Of a stretch of 34,633 nt of DNA, positions 15,981 through 24,787 are shown piece after piece. Made by a program: the position numbers and the translations under genes. The stretch's first letter is position 1. Each line of letters begins with the position of its first letter. Where the stretch lies: NCBI GenBank assembly GCA_903861005.1, contig CAIOSP010000164.1, forward strand, positions 1 through 34,633, read 5' to 3'. The notes under the pieces are model-generated. The model saw only the letters and a list, made by a program, of their open reading frames with translations, did not search any database and was not told the origin of the DNA. Source of the DNA: an uncultured Pseudomonadota bacterium (GTDB lineage Bacteria; Myxococcota_A; UBA796; GCA-2862545).

Positions 15981-17843
15981 CTAAGAAGCGCGCCGACGAC
16001 GAAGCGCGACGAGCAGCGCCGCCAATGCAGCGACCGCGCCAGACGACGAGCCCGGCGTCGCGCAGCCGCCACCGCCAAAGTAGCCGGCCGTGCCATCGGT
16101 CCCGTTGCCGATCTCGTCGGGGTCCAGGTACGCGGGGACACCGTCAAAGTCGCCGTCGCCGGTGCCCTCGTCCGCGTCCGCGTGGTGATCGCCGTCGTCG
16201 TCGCGGTCCTTGTTGTTCGGGTGACCGTCGTCGTCGAGGTCGTAGTCCGCGGGGGACGTGCCCTCGGGGTACTCGGACGCCGGGCGGTCGCAGGTCTCCG
16301 TCAACGTCGGGATGCCGTCGCCGTCGTCGTCGTCGTCGAGCGAATCCGCGAGACCGTCTGCGTCGTAGTCGCCCGATGATCCGTCGGCGCGGCTCTCCGC
16401 GCCATCGAGCAGGCAGTCGCCGTCGCTGTCGGGGTTGAGCGGGTCCGACGGCGAGTGGAAGAACTCGACGTCGTCGCGCAGGCCATCCTCGTCGGAGTCG
16501 GCCTTGACCGGATCGGTGCCGGTGACGCACGTCTCCTGCACGTCGAACAACGTGTCGCCGTCGCCGTCCACCGTGCCGTCCACGACCTCGATCGTGAGCG
16601 TGGCCGACGTGGCCAGCCCGAGCCAGGTGAAGGTGTCCATCCAGGCGTTGTTGCCCTTGGAGACGCCCGAGAAGTTGCCCCACGCGCGGCTGTTGCCGTT
16701 CGGGTCGGTCGCCTGGTTGTAGGCGCCGGACGACAGCCCCGCCGCGCCCGACGTCACCAGGGACGCCTCGCCGTTGGGGAGCAGCACGTCGCCCGCGGCG
16801 ACCGCCTCGTCGTTCCAGAACATCGACAGGCCGCGGCGCGTGTTGCCACCCTGGTACTCGAACAGACGAACGCCCGGGTAGAGCGTCTCCATGTCGCGCA
16901 CCACGTAGTGCAGCTCGCCCACGCTGAGCGACACGCGGCAGTCGTAGGTACCGGGCGCGAGCGTGTCGCCGAACTGGTCCTTGCCGTCGAACGTGACGCG
17001 GTTGGCGCCGTTGGTCGCGGCGCCGGTGAGGTGCAGGTCCTCGTCGCCGGCCACGTTGAAGGTGCCGTCGCCGTCCAGGTCACACACCAGGTGCCAGGCG
17101 CCCTCGACGTTGCTGTCGAAGGTGAACGCGCCGTCGTAGAGCCCCGGCGCCATGGCCGTGCAGCTGCCGGCGTCCACCGAGAAGTCGACGTTCTGCAGCG
17201 TCGGCGTCAGCGGGTTGAGCGACGCGCTCTCGGGGGGGCGGATGTAGACCGCGAGGTTGCCGTGGTAGCCCTGGCCCACGTCCGGCACGCTGCGGCCCGG
17301 CGCGCTGAGCAGGCCGCGGTTGGACGCCTCGACCCGGTACAAGTAGCCGCCCAGGCCCTCGGCCTTGATCTCGATGACGCCGTCGCGGTCGGTCGAGCCA
17401 CCGTTCACCAGCGCGTAGAAGGAGCGGCTGAGCGCGCTCGATGGGCCAAACGACGACGAGTCGAAGCGCCAGTCGTCCGACCACATGCGGCCGCCGGTGG
17501 CGCTCGGCACCGTGAGGTCCCAGTGGGCGATGCGCGCCGACCACACGAAGCGCCACGCGCCGGACTGGTCCGGATTGATGGTGTCGCCGCTGTGGAACGT
17601 GCCGGCGGCGGTGCCGTCGGGACGGATCACGTCCACGTCCGCGTCACCCGTGTAGACGATGACCTCGGTCGCGTCACGGAGCACGTCGACGTACACGGCC
17701 GACTGCGGCATCAGGAAGTCGACCTGCGGTAGATCGAGGGAGCCCTCCGCGTGGGCGACGCCCGACGCGCCGAGCGTCAGGGCGACCAGCGGAACACCAA
17801 GCAGGAACGGGCGACGCGCGAGCGCGCGTGTGCGGGCGATCAC
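15981..17843 (-). CDS. TSP3-repeat surface protein with MYXO-CTERM-like tail
   Basis: The protein has 620 residues. It starts at GTG 17843, which overlaps the stop of the OmpA-family gene by GTGA, with GGAGG about seven bases upstream. Residues 1-32 form a signal peptide ending in GVAHA. A large beta-rich region (33-420) has no recognised family. Residues 425-580 carry thrombospondin type 3-like calcium-binding repeats (DSDGDCLLDG, DDDDDGDGIP, DLDDDGHPNN). The tail at 587-620 has GGGGC with Cys594, a hydrophobic helix and RRRR, a C-terminal sorting signal like MYXO-CTERM. It should end at the cell surface and bind Ca2+. Coupling to the OmpA-family gene suggests joint work. Role inferred; repeats and tail are seen. 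Confidence 0.87.
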   Translation of the reverse strand: MIARTRALARRPFLLGVPLVALTLGASGVAHAEGSLDLPQVDFLMPQSAVYVDVLRDATEVIVYTGDADVDVIRPDGTAAGTFHSGDTINPDQSGAWRFVWSARIAHWDLTVPSATGGRMWSDDWRFDSSSFGPSSALSRSFYALVNGGSTDRDGVIEIKAEGLGGYLYRVEASNRGLLSAPGRSVPDVGQGYHGNLAVYIRPPESASLNPLTPTLQNVDFSVDAGSCTAMAPGLYDGAFTFDSNVEGAWHLVCDLDGDGTFNVAGDEDLHLTGAATNGANRVTFDGKDQFGDTLAPGTYDCRVSLSVGELHYVVRDMETLYPGVRLFEYQGGNTRRGLSMFWNDEAVAAGDVLLPNGEASLVTSGAAGLSSGAYNQATDPNGNSRAWGNFSGVSKGNNAWMDTFTWLGLATSATLTIEVVDGTVDGDGDTLFDVQETCVTGTDPVKADSDEDGLRDDVEFFHSPSDPLNPDSDGDCLLDGAESRADGSSGDYDADGLADSLDDDDDGDGIPTLTETCDRPASEYPEGTSPADYDLDDDGHPNNKDRDDDGDHHADADEGTGDGDFDGVPAYLDPDEIGNGTDGTAGYFGGGGCATPGSSSGAVAALAALLVALRRRRAS

Positions 17844-19768
17844 TGTCCACCTCCCTGCTCGATCTGCTGTTTGGCCTTGTCGAGGAGCGTAAACACCACC
17901 CGACGGTTGAGCGCACGACCGGCGGCCGTGTCGTTCGTGGCGATGGGCCGCGCCTCGCCGAAGCCGCGCGCGAGGAGCTGCTCCTCGGGCACACCGCGCT
18001 CGACGAGGTAGTCACGCACCGAGTTGGCGCGCGCGTCCGACAGATCGAGGTTGCCGTCGTCGGACCCCTGGTCGTCGGTGTGGCCCTCGATGAGCACGCG
18101 GCCGACCTTGTTCGCGAGGATGGTGTCCGCGACCTCGTTGAGCAGGTCGAAGGACTCCTTCTTGATCGTGGCGAGACCCTCGTCGAAGTAGACCTTGTCG
18201 AGGATCTTGAGCTCCTTGGCGCCGACTTCGACGCGGGTGGGGAGCAGCTGCGTGCGGATGATCGCCTGACCCTGAGGATCGATGGTGACCTCCTCACGGT
18301 ACACGCGGTAGCCGGGCGCCTCGACGTAGACGTTGTACGTGCCGGGGCCGACCGGGTGGTCCGCCTTGCCGGTGGTTCCGAGCGGATAGCCGTCGGTGTC
18401 GGCGCAGCCGAGCATGCGGGCGGTGGGCTCCCACCGGGCGACCGCGCCGGTGACCGGACGTCCCTGGTTGCCGGTCAGGTCGTAGGTGACGTGGCCCGTG
18501 CGCACCGCGCGAAGCGCGACGTCCAGCGCGTTGTTGCCCTGGTTCAGGGTCGCGGAGCCGTCACCGATCAAGCAGTCACCCAGCGTCGCGCTCACGTCGT
18601 ACGTGGCGCCCGGCGGCAGGTCGGAGGACACGTGCGCGTCGGACGTGGACGTGAAGGTCTCGCCGGCGTCGGCGCCGCGCTTCACCATCTCGACGTCGGC
18701 GCCGACCACAGGCTTGCCGTCCCACATCATGCGCACCGACAGCGCGGACAGCGAGTCGGGGCAGCCGTCGTTGTCCTGGTAGCCGTTGGGGGTCTCAGGA
18801 TCGTCCGGGCACTTGTCGATGGTGTCGAGCACGCCGTCCTGGTCGCGGTCAGACGGGGTCGGGGCCTCGATCTTGCCGTAGCCCAGGCCGATGAAGGCCC
18901 GCGCGCGAGGGGCGCCCACGCCGGGGCTGATGCCGACCGCGCCGCCGAAAAGCAGGTTCAAGCCGTTCGCCTGACGGTTGCGCAGGGTGAGCGTCAGCTC
19001 CATGGGGGACTCGGTCAGCGCGTGCCCGTTGTTCTTGGCGAGCGCGACGGCGAGGTTGCCTTCCAGGTTGAGCGAGGTCGTCTTGGCGACCAGGTAGCCG
19101 AGGCCCAGGCCCGCGGTGAACTGATCGGCGCCCGCCAGGTTGTCCAGCGCCACCTTGGGCACGAACTGGGCGCCCGCCTCACCGGTCCAGGTGAACCCGC
19201 CGACTGCGTACGACGCCGCGAGGCTGCCGCCGCCAGCCAGGAAGCTCTGGCCGAGGAACTTCTTCTCGGCGCCCAGCGGCGCGTCCAGGTGGCCGTAGAC
19301 CGCCAGCCCGAACCCGTGCTCGTCCGCCTTGGGGATGAGGATCGGGATCATGGCCGTGGCGCGCAGATCGCCCATGGCGACGCCTTGGTAGGCGCCCTGC
19401 CGGTCGAACGACGCGAAGTAGACGGGTGCGGCGATGTCCAGGCGGAAGCGCTCATGGAAGCTCAAGCCGGCGGACACGTTGAGCGCGACGACGTTGTCCA
19501 GCCAGGGGGTACGCACCTTGGTGCCGTCGGCCAGCACATCGTGACGGACGAGCGGCTGGCTGGCGTACTCGAACACGCCGCCCACCCAGCCGTCCCACTG
19601 GGTGAGACGTCCAGGACGGTTCACGCGCAGGGGATCTCGAAGATCACCGTCGTACGCCGCAAGGAACAGGTCATGGGCATCGAAGAACCGGGTTGTCCCC
19701 GATGCTCCGTCCTGCGCCCACGCGCTACCGGACAGCGCCAGGGCCAGGATCACGCCAGTCGACAGCAT
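17840..19768 (-). CDS. OmpA-family outer-membrane protein with TSP3 and carboxypeptidase/PEGA-like domains
   Basis: The protein has 642 residues. A signal peptide (1-18, ending AWA) leads to a beta-barrel-like part up to about residue 300, a TSP3-like stretch with DRDQDGVLDTIDKCPDD, two or three beta-sandwich modules (for example GPGTYNVYVEAPGYRVYRE, PEGA-like), and a C-terminal OmpA/MotB domain. The last has ILIEGHTDD-type peptidoglycan-binding residues (LIEGHTDDQGSDDGNLDLSD) and ends in NRRVVF. It should link the outer membrane to peptidoglycan. ATG 19768 was chosen: GGGAG lies five to six bases upstream, and the earlier ATG at 19795 falls inside a predicted -10 element. It follows the receptor gene across a 120-base gap with two hairpins. 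Confidence 0.88.
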   Translation of the reverse strand: MLSTGVILALALSGSAWAQDGASGTTRFFDAHDLFLAAYDGDLRDPLRVNRPGRLTQWDGWVGGVFEYASQPLVRHDVLADGTKVRTPWLDNVVALNVSAGLSFHERFRLDIAAPVYFASFDRQGAYQGVAMGDLRATAMIPILIPKADEHGFGLAVYGHLDAPLGAEKKFLGQSFLAGGGSLAASYAVGGFTWTGEAGAQFVPKVALDNLAGADQFTAGLGLGYLVAKTTSLNLEGNLAVALAKNNGHALTESPMELTLTLRNRQANGLNLLFGGAVGISPGVGAPRARAFIGLGYGKIEAPTPSDRDQDGVLDTIDKCPDDPETPNGYQDNDGCPDSLSALSVRMMWDGKPVVGADVEMVKRGADAGETFTSTSDAHVSSDLPPGATYDVSATLGDCLIGDGSATLNQGNNALDVALRAVRTGHVTYDLTGNQGRPVTGAVARWEPTARMLGCADTDGYPLGTTGKADHPVGPGTYNVYVEAPGYRVYREEVTIDPQGQAIIRTQLLPTRVEVGAKELKILDKVYFDEGLATIKKESFDLLNEVADTILANKVGRVLIEGHTDDQGSDDGNLDLSDARANSVRDYLVERGVPEEQLLARGFGEARPIATNDTAAGRALNRRVVFTLLDKAKQQIEQGGGQ

Positions 19769-19790
19769 GAAGTCTCCCACGAGGGGCAAT

Positions 19791-19819
19791 TGCATACCGA
19801 ATTCTGACGATCCTCACAA
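19791..19819 (-). promoter_or_regulatory. Sigma70-like promoter before the OmpA-family gene
   Basis: On the minus strand a -35 TTGTGA (19814-19819) and a -10 TATGCA (19791-19796) are separated by exactly 17 bases. Transcription would start around 19783, leaving a leader of about 15 bases that still holds the GGGAG ribosome site. It lies downstream of two hairpins that follow the receptor gene, so the OmpA-family and TSP3 genes could be expressed on their own. Confidence 0.45.
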
Positions 19820-19825
19820 GGTCTA

Positions 19826-19869
19826 GGGCCGTAATCCAACGGCCCGCCTGCCCGCTGCAAGAGCGGGCA
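19826..19869 (-). terminator. Two tandem hairpins after the TonB-dependent receptor gene
   Basis: In the direction of transcription the first hairpin is TGCCCGCT / AGCGGGCA with a 5-base loop (19849-19869), the second GGGCCGT / ACGGCCC with a 6-base loop (19826-19845). Both stems are perfect, three bases apart. Neither has a T-run, so they may terminate weakly, need Rho, or protect the 3' end of the upstream message. They start 20 bases after the receptor stop. Confidence 0.55.
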
Positions 19870-19888
19870 CGCCCTCATATTCGGCGCG

Positions 19889-22800
19889 TCAGAGCTTCCA
19901 GCCGAGCTCCAGGCCGAGCGACCAGCCCGGCCGACGCGACTCGATCACCTCGTCGCCGAGCGTGAACGTTCGCTTGGAGTCAAGCAGGTTCTTGCCCGAC
20001 AACTTGACGTCGAAGCCCTTGGCGATCTTGGCGCCGAACACCACGTCGAGCGCATGGAACGGCATCTCGCGGCTGTCAGGCAGGCCGAACGAGCCGACCT
20101 CCGAGATGCGGGGACCAAACACGTTGTACAAGATCGCGGCGTTGATCCCGAGATCGGGGTTGTCGTAGCCGACCTGCGCGTTCACGACCCACGGGCTCTG
20201 CCCCTGGAGCGGTCGGATGTTGTTGGTCTGGGCGCCGGCGTTGGTGTCATCGAGCTCGACGCGGGAGCGGATGAGCGCCGCGTTTGCCGCCACGTAGAGG
20301 TCGCGCAGCGCAGGCGACGCGAACTCAAAGCCCTTGCGGACCTCAAACTCCAGGCCGAGGTTCGTGGCGCGCAGCGCGTTGGTGTACGTCAGCGCCTCGT
20401 CGGAGCCGATGATGACGAGGTTCTCGATCGGGTTGGTGAACAGCTTGGCGAACCCGCTGACCGACACGACGTCGCCTCGGTCCGGGAACCACTCCCAGCG
20501 CAGGTCGATGTTGTCGATCAGCGCGCGCTTGAGCTCGGGGTTGCCGAAGTTGGGTCGGCCGCCCGTGACGTCGACGTAGGCCGCTGGCGACAGCTCGCGG
20601 AACTCGGGGCGCGACAGCGTGCGGCCGTACCCAGCGCGGACGTCCATGTCGTCGCGCGGCTTGAACGTCAGCGTGACCGCAGGAAGCACGTCGGTGGTCG
20701 CCAGATCGCTGACGATCGGCTTGCCGTCCGGGTTGAACAGCTCGAACGTCGTGACCTGCTGCTTGCTGTTCTCAACCCGCAGACCGGCCATCACCTCAAA
20801 CCAGGACGTGACCGGGATCTCCGCGAGCGCGTAGCCCGAGATCACCCGCTGACCCGCGAAGTAGTTGTCCGTCGCCTGCGTGATCTCCTTGATCTGGAAG
20901 CCGTCGGGCGCGATGGCGTCCTGCGTGAAGATCTGCTCAGCGTCCGCCTGCAGGGCGTCGGAATTCTTGTCGCCCTTGTTGAGGAACGAGAAGCGACGGG
21001 TGTCGACGCTGCGGTTCTTGTCGATGAGCGACGCGCCCATCTTCACGCGCCCCTCGGAGTCCTTGCGGACGAGGAACGGCACCGTGACGTTGAGCGCAGC
21101 CTCGTGGGTGTCGTCGCCCAAGGTGCTGAAGAAGCGCGAGTTGGAGTCGCCGTCGCGGCTAGACAGACGGAAGGCGCCCGCGGCGGCGTCCCAGTCGTAG
21201 CGGTTCTCGCGGCGGTCGGGCTCCAGGCGGCTGGCGCGCGCGAACTCGTAGCGCCAGTCGATCTTGGAGGGGTGCTCCCCCGTGGCCAGCTCGTGCGAGC
21301 CCTGCACCTGCTGCACGATGAGCATACGCTCGATCCAGCGGATGCGGTTGACCTTGATCTCGTAGCCGTCGTCCGGGTAGTTGCCCTGGAACACACGGCT
21401 CTCGTCGTCCGTGTTGCGCAGGAGCATCGTCGTCGCGGAGATCTCCTGGCCCTCGGCCGGCTTCGCACCCAACGTCAGCAGCCCGCTCATGCGGATGCGG
21501 TTGTTGGTCTGGTTGAAGTCGTAGAAGGTGTTCTCGATCGGCTTGCCCTGCGACACGTCGTAGTAGTGATGGGCGTACTGATCCGACTGCCACTCATTGC
21601 CGTACGAGAAGGCGAGCAGCGCGCCCACCGGGCGGCCACCGAGCTTGAAGCCGTTGCCCAGCGTGATGTTGAGGCCGACGTCCGGCGCGACCAGCTTGCC
21701 GTGCGGCGTCCACACGTTGCTGAACGCTCTCCCAAGCGTCTGGAGCTCGTCGGCGGTGTAGCCGGTGGTCGAGAAGCGGTCCTTCTCCTTGAGCGGCGAC
21801 TCCTCGCTCGCCGCGACCACGGACGCGGGCTCGGCGCGCGTGCCGTTGTCCATGCCGAGGAAGTCGGTGGGGCCGCGATCGTAGACCAGGCCTTGCTGGA
21901 AGGAGGTGCCGCCGCGCACGAGCGACGACACGCTCACCTTCACGACGGGGCCGCTCGGGAACGCGAGCGTGCGGAGCAGCACGACGCCGCCGCCGAACTC
22001 GCCAGGCATGTCGGGCGAGAAGGTCTTCTGCACGACCACGCTCTCCAGCACGCTGGCCGGGAACATGTCGAGGGGGACGACGCGACGCTCGGGCTCGGGG
22101 CTCGGGAGCTGCGCGCCGTTGACGATCGTCATCGAGTAGCGCTCGCCGAGACCGCGCACGTAGACGTACTTGCCGTCGACGAGCGTGAGGCCGGTCACGC
22201 GACGAAGCGCCGAGGCCGCGCTGCTGTCGCCGCTGCGCGACATCTGCTCGGCGCCGAGCACGTCCGCGACCACGCTGCTCTCACGACGCTCGTCGAGGAG
22301 CGCCGCCGTGTTGCCGGTGACCTTGGGCGCGTGGACCGTGAAGTCCTCGAGCGCGAGGCCGGCGGGCACCAGCACGATCGAGACCTCGGTCGGCTTGCCC
22401 TCAACGAGGACCACGTCAGGGACGGACTGCGCGGCGTAGGCGCTCGCGACGATCGACAGCTCCCAGCTGCCCACCGGGAGCTCGATCGAGAAGTGACCCT
22501 GCGCGTCGGTGACGGCTTCGTCATTGCGACCGCGGACGAACACGCGCGCGCCGCGCACGGCGGTGCCATCGGCGTCCGACTTGATCGTACCAGACAGCGT
22601 GCTGCGCGGACGTGAGGCCTCGTCGACCGAGGGCGCGACCTGTTCGGCCGGCACCTCGTTGGTGGACGAGAGCGGCGCCTCCTCGTGGCTCCAGGTGATG
22701 AGCAGCTCGCTGGACTTGCCAGGCTCGACGCGGATGGTGCCCGCAGAGCGCGTCACGCCATCGACGCCGACGACCGACACGGGCCACGTGCCCGCCGCCA

Positions 22801-22984
22801 CCGACACCACGAACCGACCGGCCGCGTCCGTGGCGCCCGTCGACTCACCCACGTGCACGACCAGACCGGCGAGCGGCGCGCCCGAGCCATGCTCGAACAC
22901 CACGCCCACCACCTGCCCGTCTGCCTCCTGCGCGTACGCGGAGAGCGGCATGGCGAGCACGGCGGCCCACCCCAAGCGTCGCAT
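19889..22984 (-). CDS. TonB-dependent outer-membrane receptor with two N-terminal beta-sandwich domains
   Basis: The protein has 1031 residues. A signal peptide (1-18, ending AYA) is followed by two carboxypeptidase-regulatory-like domains (about 24-98 and 129-206). A possible TonB box is EDFTVHAPK (213-221). The plug spans about 232-345, with VRGLGERYSMTIVNG and VQKTFSPDMPGEFGGG typical of the family. The rest is a 22-strand-type barrel ending in SLGLELGWKL, with the terminal hydrophobic residue expected for Bam insertion. It should bind and import an unknown substrate using energy from the TonB complex encoded upstream. ATG 22984 overlaps the previous stop by one base (TGATG), with GGAGG eight bases upstream; an in-frame start at 23014 is rejected. 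Confidence 0.93.
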   Translation of the reverse strand: MRRLGWAAVLAMPLSAYAQEADGQVVGVVFEHGSGAPLAGLVVHVGESTGATDAAGRFVVSVAAGTWPVSVVGVDGVTRSAGTIRVEPGKSSELLITWSHEEAPLSSTNEVPAEQVAPSVDEASRPRSTLSGTIKSDADGTAVRGARVFVRGRNDEAVTDAQGHFSIELPVGSWELSIVASAYAAQSVPDVVLVEGKPTEVSIVLVPAGLALEDFTVHAPKVTGNTAALLDERRESSVVADVLGAEQMSRSGDSSAASALRRVTGLTLVDGKYVYVRGLGERYSMTIVNGAQLPSPEPERRVVPLDMFPASVLESVVVQKTFSPDMPGEFGGGVVLLRTLAFPSGPVVKVSVSSLVRGGTSFQQGLVYDRGPTDFLGMDNGTRAEPASVVAASEESPLKEKDRFSTTGYTADELQTLGRAFSNVWTPHGKLVAPDVGLNITLGNGFKLGGRPVGALLAFSYGNEWQSDQYAHHYYDVSQGKPIENTFYDFNQTNNRIRMSGLLTLGAKPAEGQEISATTMLLRNTDDESRVFQGNYPDDGYEIKVNRIRWIERMLIVQQVQGSHELATGEHPSKIDWRYEFARASRLEPDRRENRYDWDAAAGAFRLSSRDGDSNSRFFSTLGDDTHEAALNVTVPFLVRKDSEGRVKMGASLIDKNRSVDTRRFSFLNKGDKNSDALQADAEQIFTQDAIAPDGFQIKEITQATDNYFAGQRVISGYALAEIPVTSWFEVMAGLRVENSKQQVTTFELFNPDGKPIVSDLATTDVLPAVTLTFKPRDDMDVRAGYGRTLSRPEFRELSPAAYVDVTGGRPNFGNPELKRALIDNIDLRWEWFPDRGDVVSVSGFAKLFTNPIENLVIIGSDEALTYTNALRATNLGLEFEVRKGFEFASPALRDLYVAANAALIRSRVELDDTNAGAQTNNIRPLQGQSPWVVNAQVGYDNPDLGINAAILYNVFGPRISEVGSFGLPDSREMPFHALDVVFGAKIAKGFDVKLSGKNLLDSKRTFTLGDEVIESRRPGWSLGLELGWKL

Positions 22985-24132
22985 CACGGGCAACCTCCGG
23001 CGGCGCCGCGGCACGCGCTCATGGCTTCACGGAGCGCCGTGGCGTCGCGGAACACACGCGGGTCGGCGATGCCCTGCAGGTGTCGCTCGGCGCGGTCCAC
23101 GTCGCCCAGCTCGAACGCGCTGTAGGCCAGCGCGTAGCGGACGCCGTCGTCCTTCCCAAGCGAGAGGCGATCCAGGCGGTCCTCAAGCGACAGCGCGCGC
23201 GACCAGTCCGCCTGCTCGACGTACAGGCCAAGCCGCTGACGGGCCTTCTCGGCGGGATCGACGACGCGCCCGTTGAAGTAGAGCGCGCGGTCGAGCTGCC
23301 CGGCCTGACGCGCCGACTCAGCCGCCGCGATGAACAGCGACGGATCGACCTCCGCCGCGACGCCCAGGATGTCCGCGGCGATCGAGGCGTGACCGGTCTG
23401 CAGGTACAGACGGCCGAGCAGCTTGGACACGTCGACGCTGTCCGGGAAGCGCATGCGCGCCTCCTCCAGAAGCGCGATCGCCTCCTGCTCCTCGCCCGCG
23501 TTGCGCATCGCCTCGGCGAGGCCGAGCCACGCGGTGCGATCGCCGGGCTGCTTGGCGAGCCACGCGCGGCCCTGGCTGACGGCCTCCTGGTAGAGGCCCA
23601 GCGACACGAGGAGCGCTACCTTCTGGCGGCCGAATTCCAGCTCCGCCGGGAAGCGGGCCTCGCCGTCGGCGAGCGCGCCCCACGCCTCACGCGGGTGAAC
23701 CAAGTCCACCTGCGCGCGCGCGAGCAGCAGCCACGAGCCCGCCAGCGCCCTGCCCGCCTCGCCTGACGCGGCGATCGCGTCGACCGCGGCCTGCGGATCC
23801 TTGGTCTCCAGCAGCGCGCGCGCGAGGTGCAGGTTCACCAGAGGGTCCGCCTCCTTCTGCGCGAGCGCTTGGCGGAAGTCCTCGATCGCCTGCTCAAACA
23901 GGTTGGCGTGGGCGCGGACGAGGCCGCGCAGCGTGTAGAAGCGGGCCTTGTCCAGGTGGCGATCGGCCACGTCCACGTCGGCGAGCACGCGCTCGGCGCG
24001 GTCCCAGTGTCCGTCGCTCACCATCAGCGCCGCGAGCTCGACCGGATCCACGTCCTGGGGCTCTTCGGCGATGGCCGGCTTCAGCCACAGCGCCAGCGCA
24101 GCCGCCAAGATCAGACGCACGTTGGGTCCCAC
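22984..24132 (-). CDS. Periplasmic TPR protein of the TonB2-type locus
   Basis: The protein has 382 residues from GTG 24132, three bases after the tonB stop, with GGAG seven bases upstream. A signal peptide (1-22, ending AIA) is followed by some nine TPR-like helical repeats (for example LFEQAIEDFRQALAQKEAD and LYLQTGHASIAADILG). Two Cys residues occur only in the last 11 residues (SACRGAAGGCP), which may form a small disulfide loop. A TPR gene in this position directly after tonB is known from the Vibrio TonB2 clusters, where it is a conserved companion of unclear function. It may help the TonB complex meet the receptor. Confidence 0.85.
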   Translation of the reverse strand: MGPNVRLILAAALALWLKPAIAEEPQDVDPVELAALMVSDGHWDRAERVLADVDVADRHLDKARFYTLRGLVRAHANLFEQAIEDFRQALAQKEADPLVNLHLARALLETKDPQAAVDAIAASGEAGRALAGSWLLLARAQVDLVHPREAWGALADGEARFPAELEFGRQKVALLVSLGLYQEAVSQGRAWLAKQPGDRTAWLGLAEAMRNAGEEQEAIALLEEARMRFPDSVDVSKLLGRLYLQTGHASIAADILGVAAEVDPSLFIAAAESARQAGQLDRALYFNGRVVDPAEKARQRLGLYVEQADWSRALSLEDRLDRLSLGKDDGVRYALAYSAFELGDVDRAERHLQGIADPRVFRDATALREAMSACRGAAGGCP

Positions 24133-24135
24133 GGC

Positions 24136-24786
24136 TTACTCCAGCTCGAAGCGCAAGGTCTGGCGTACGCGGACGGCGACTGGCGCGCCCTGGTACATCG
24201 CGGGCTCGAACCGCCACTGCTTGATCGCGTCCACGGCCGCGGCCTCGAACACACCGGAGGGCTGCGCCTCCAGCACGCGAACATCCTGCACCGAGCCGTC
24301 GTTGCTCACGCGCAGCGAGAGCGTGACGAAGCCGGTGATCGCCGAAGCGCGCGCACGCGCGGGGTAGTCCGGCTGCACGCGACTGGACGGCCGCGGCGGC
24401 ACGTCCACCGCGTCCTCGTTCATCACGGTCTGGGACACGTCACCGACGATCGAGCGTGTCGCCTCGTCGAGCGCGCCACCCAGACCGGGCAGACCGAAGT
24501 CCATACCAGCGAGGCCTGGCGCGAACGCGGCGCTCGGAGGAGGCGCTGACTTGGCGGCGCGCGACGCGGCGGCTTGCTTGGGACGGGCGGCGGCGCTGCG
24601 GGGCGGAGGCTTGCTCGACGAGGGCACGTCGAAGCTCACGACCTTGGCGGCCGTCTCCGTCTTCTTGTCGGTGTTGATGTGCTTGAGGAGGTCCAGCACC
24701 GCGGACGTGGCCGACAGGCCGACCACGACGCCGACGACGCCCATGAAGCGTCGGACCCAAACAAAGGCGGTGCTCTGGACCTTCAA
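24136..24786 (-). CDS. tonB: TonB energy-transducing protein
   Basis: The protein has 216 residues. It opens with a single membrane segment (about 12-34). A Pro/Ala/Lys linker (KPPPRSAAARPKQ, SAPPPS) spans part of the periplasm, and a TonB C-terminal domain (about 140-215) begins at PDYPARARASAITG and includes AVDAIKQWRFEPA, the hallmark of the domain. It couples proton flow through ExbB/ExbD to opening of the receptor. The TTG at 24786 lies one base after the exbD stop and is the only start before the membrane segment; no close ATG exists until residue 15. The SxxxH motif of the classic TonB helix is not clear. It is short, as is usual for TonB2-type proteins. Confidence 0.9.
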   Translation of the reverse strand: MKVQSTAFVWVRRFMGVVGVVVGLSATSAVLDLLKHINTDKKTETAAKVVSFDVPSSSKPPPRSAAARPKQAAASRAAKSAPPPSAAFAPGLAGMDFGLPGLGGALDEATRSIVGDVSQTVMNEDAVDVPPRPSSRVQPDYPARARASAITGFVTLSLRVSNDGSVQDVRVLEAQPSGVFEAAAVDAIKQWRFEPAMYQGAPVAVRVRQTLRFELE

Positions 24787-24787
24787 A

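Noticed and set aside
16315-16345. CGTCGTCGTCGTC-type microsatellite
   Set aside because: It simply encodes the Asp run of the TSP3 repeats (DDDDDGDG) in the minus-strand gene; no independent element.
19769-19795. First ATG of the OmpA-family frame at 19795
   Set aside because: It has no ribosome site, lies within the predicted -10 box, and the ATG at 19768 with GGGAG starts a clean signal peptide.
17828-19807. Long open frame on the plus strand antisense to the OmpA-family gene
   Set aside because: Composition is shadow-like (Val/Arg/Gly/Ala-rich, no motifs) while the minus frame has a signal peptide, TSP3 repeats and an OmpA domain.
20054-22615. A very long open frame on the plus strand antisense to the receptor gene
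   Set aside because: Its residues are Arg/Val/Glu/Leu-rich with no domain, and the minus frame holds a full TonB-dependent receptor. It is the usual mirror frame of high-GC coding DNA.
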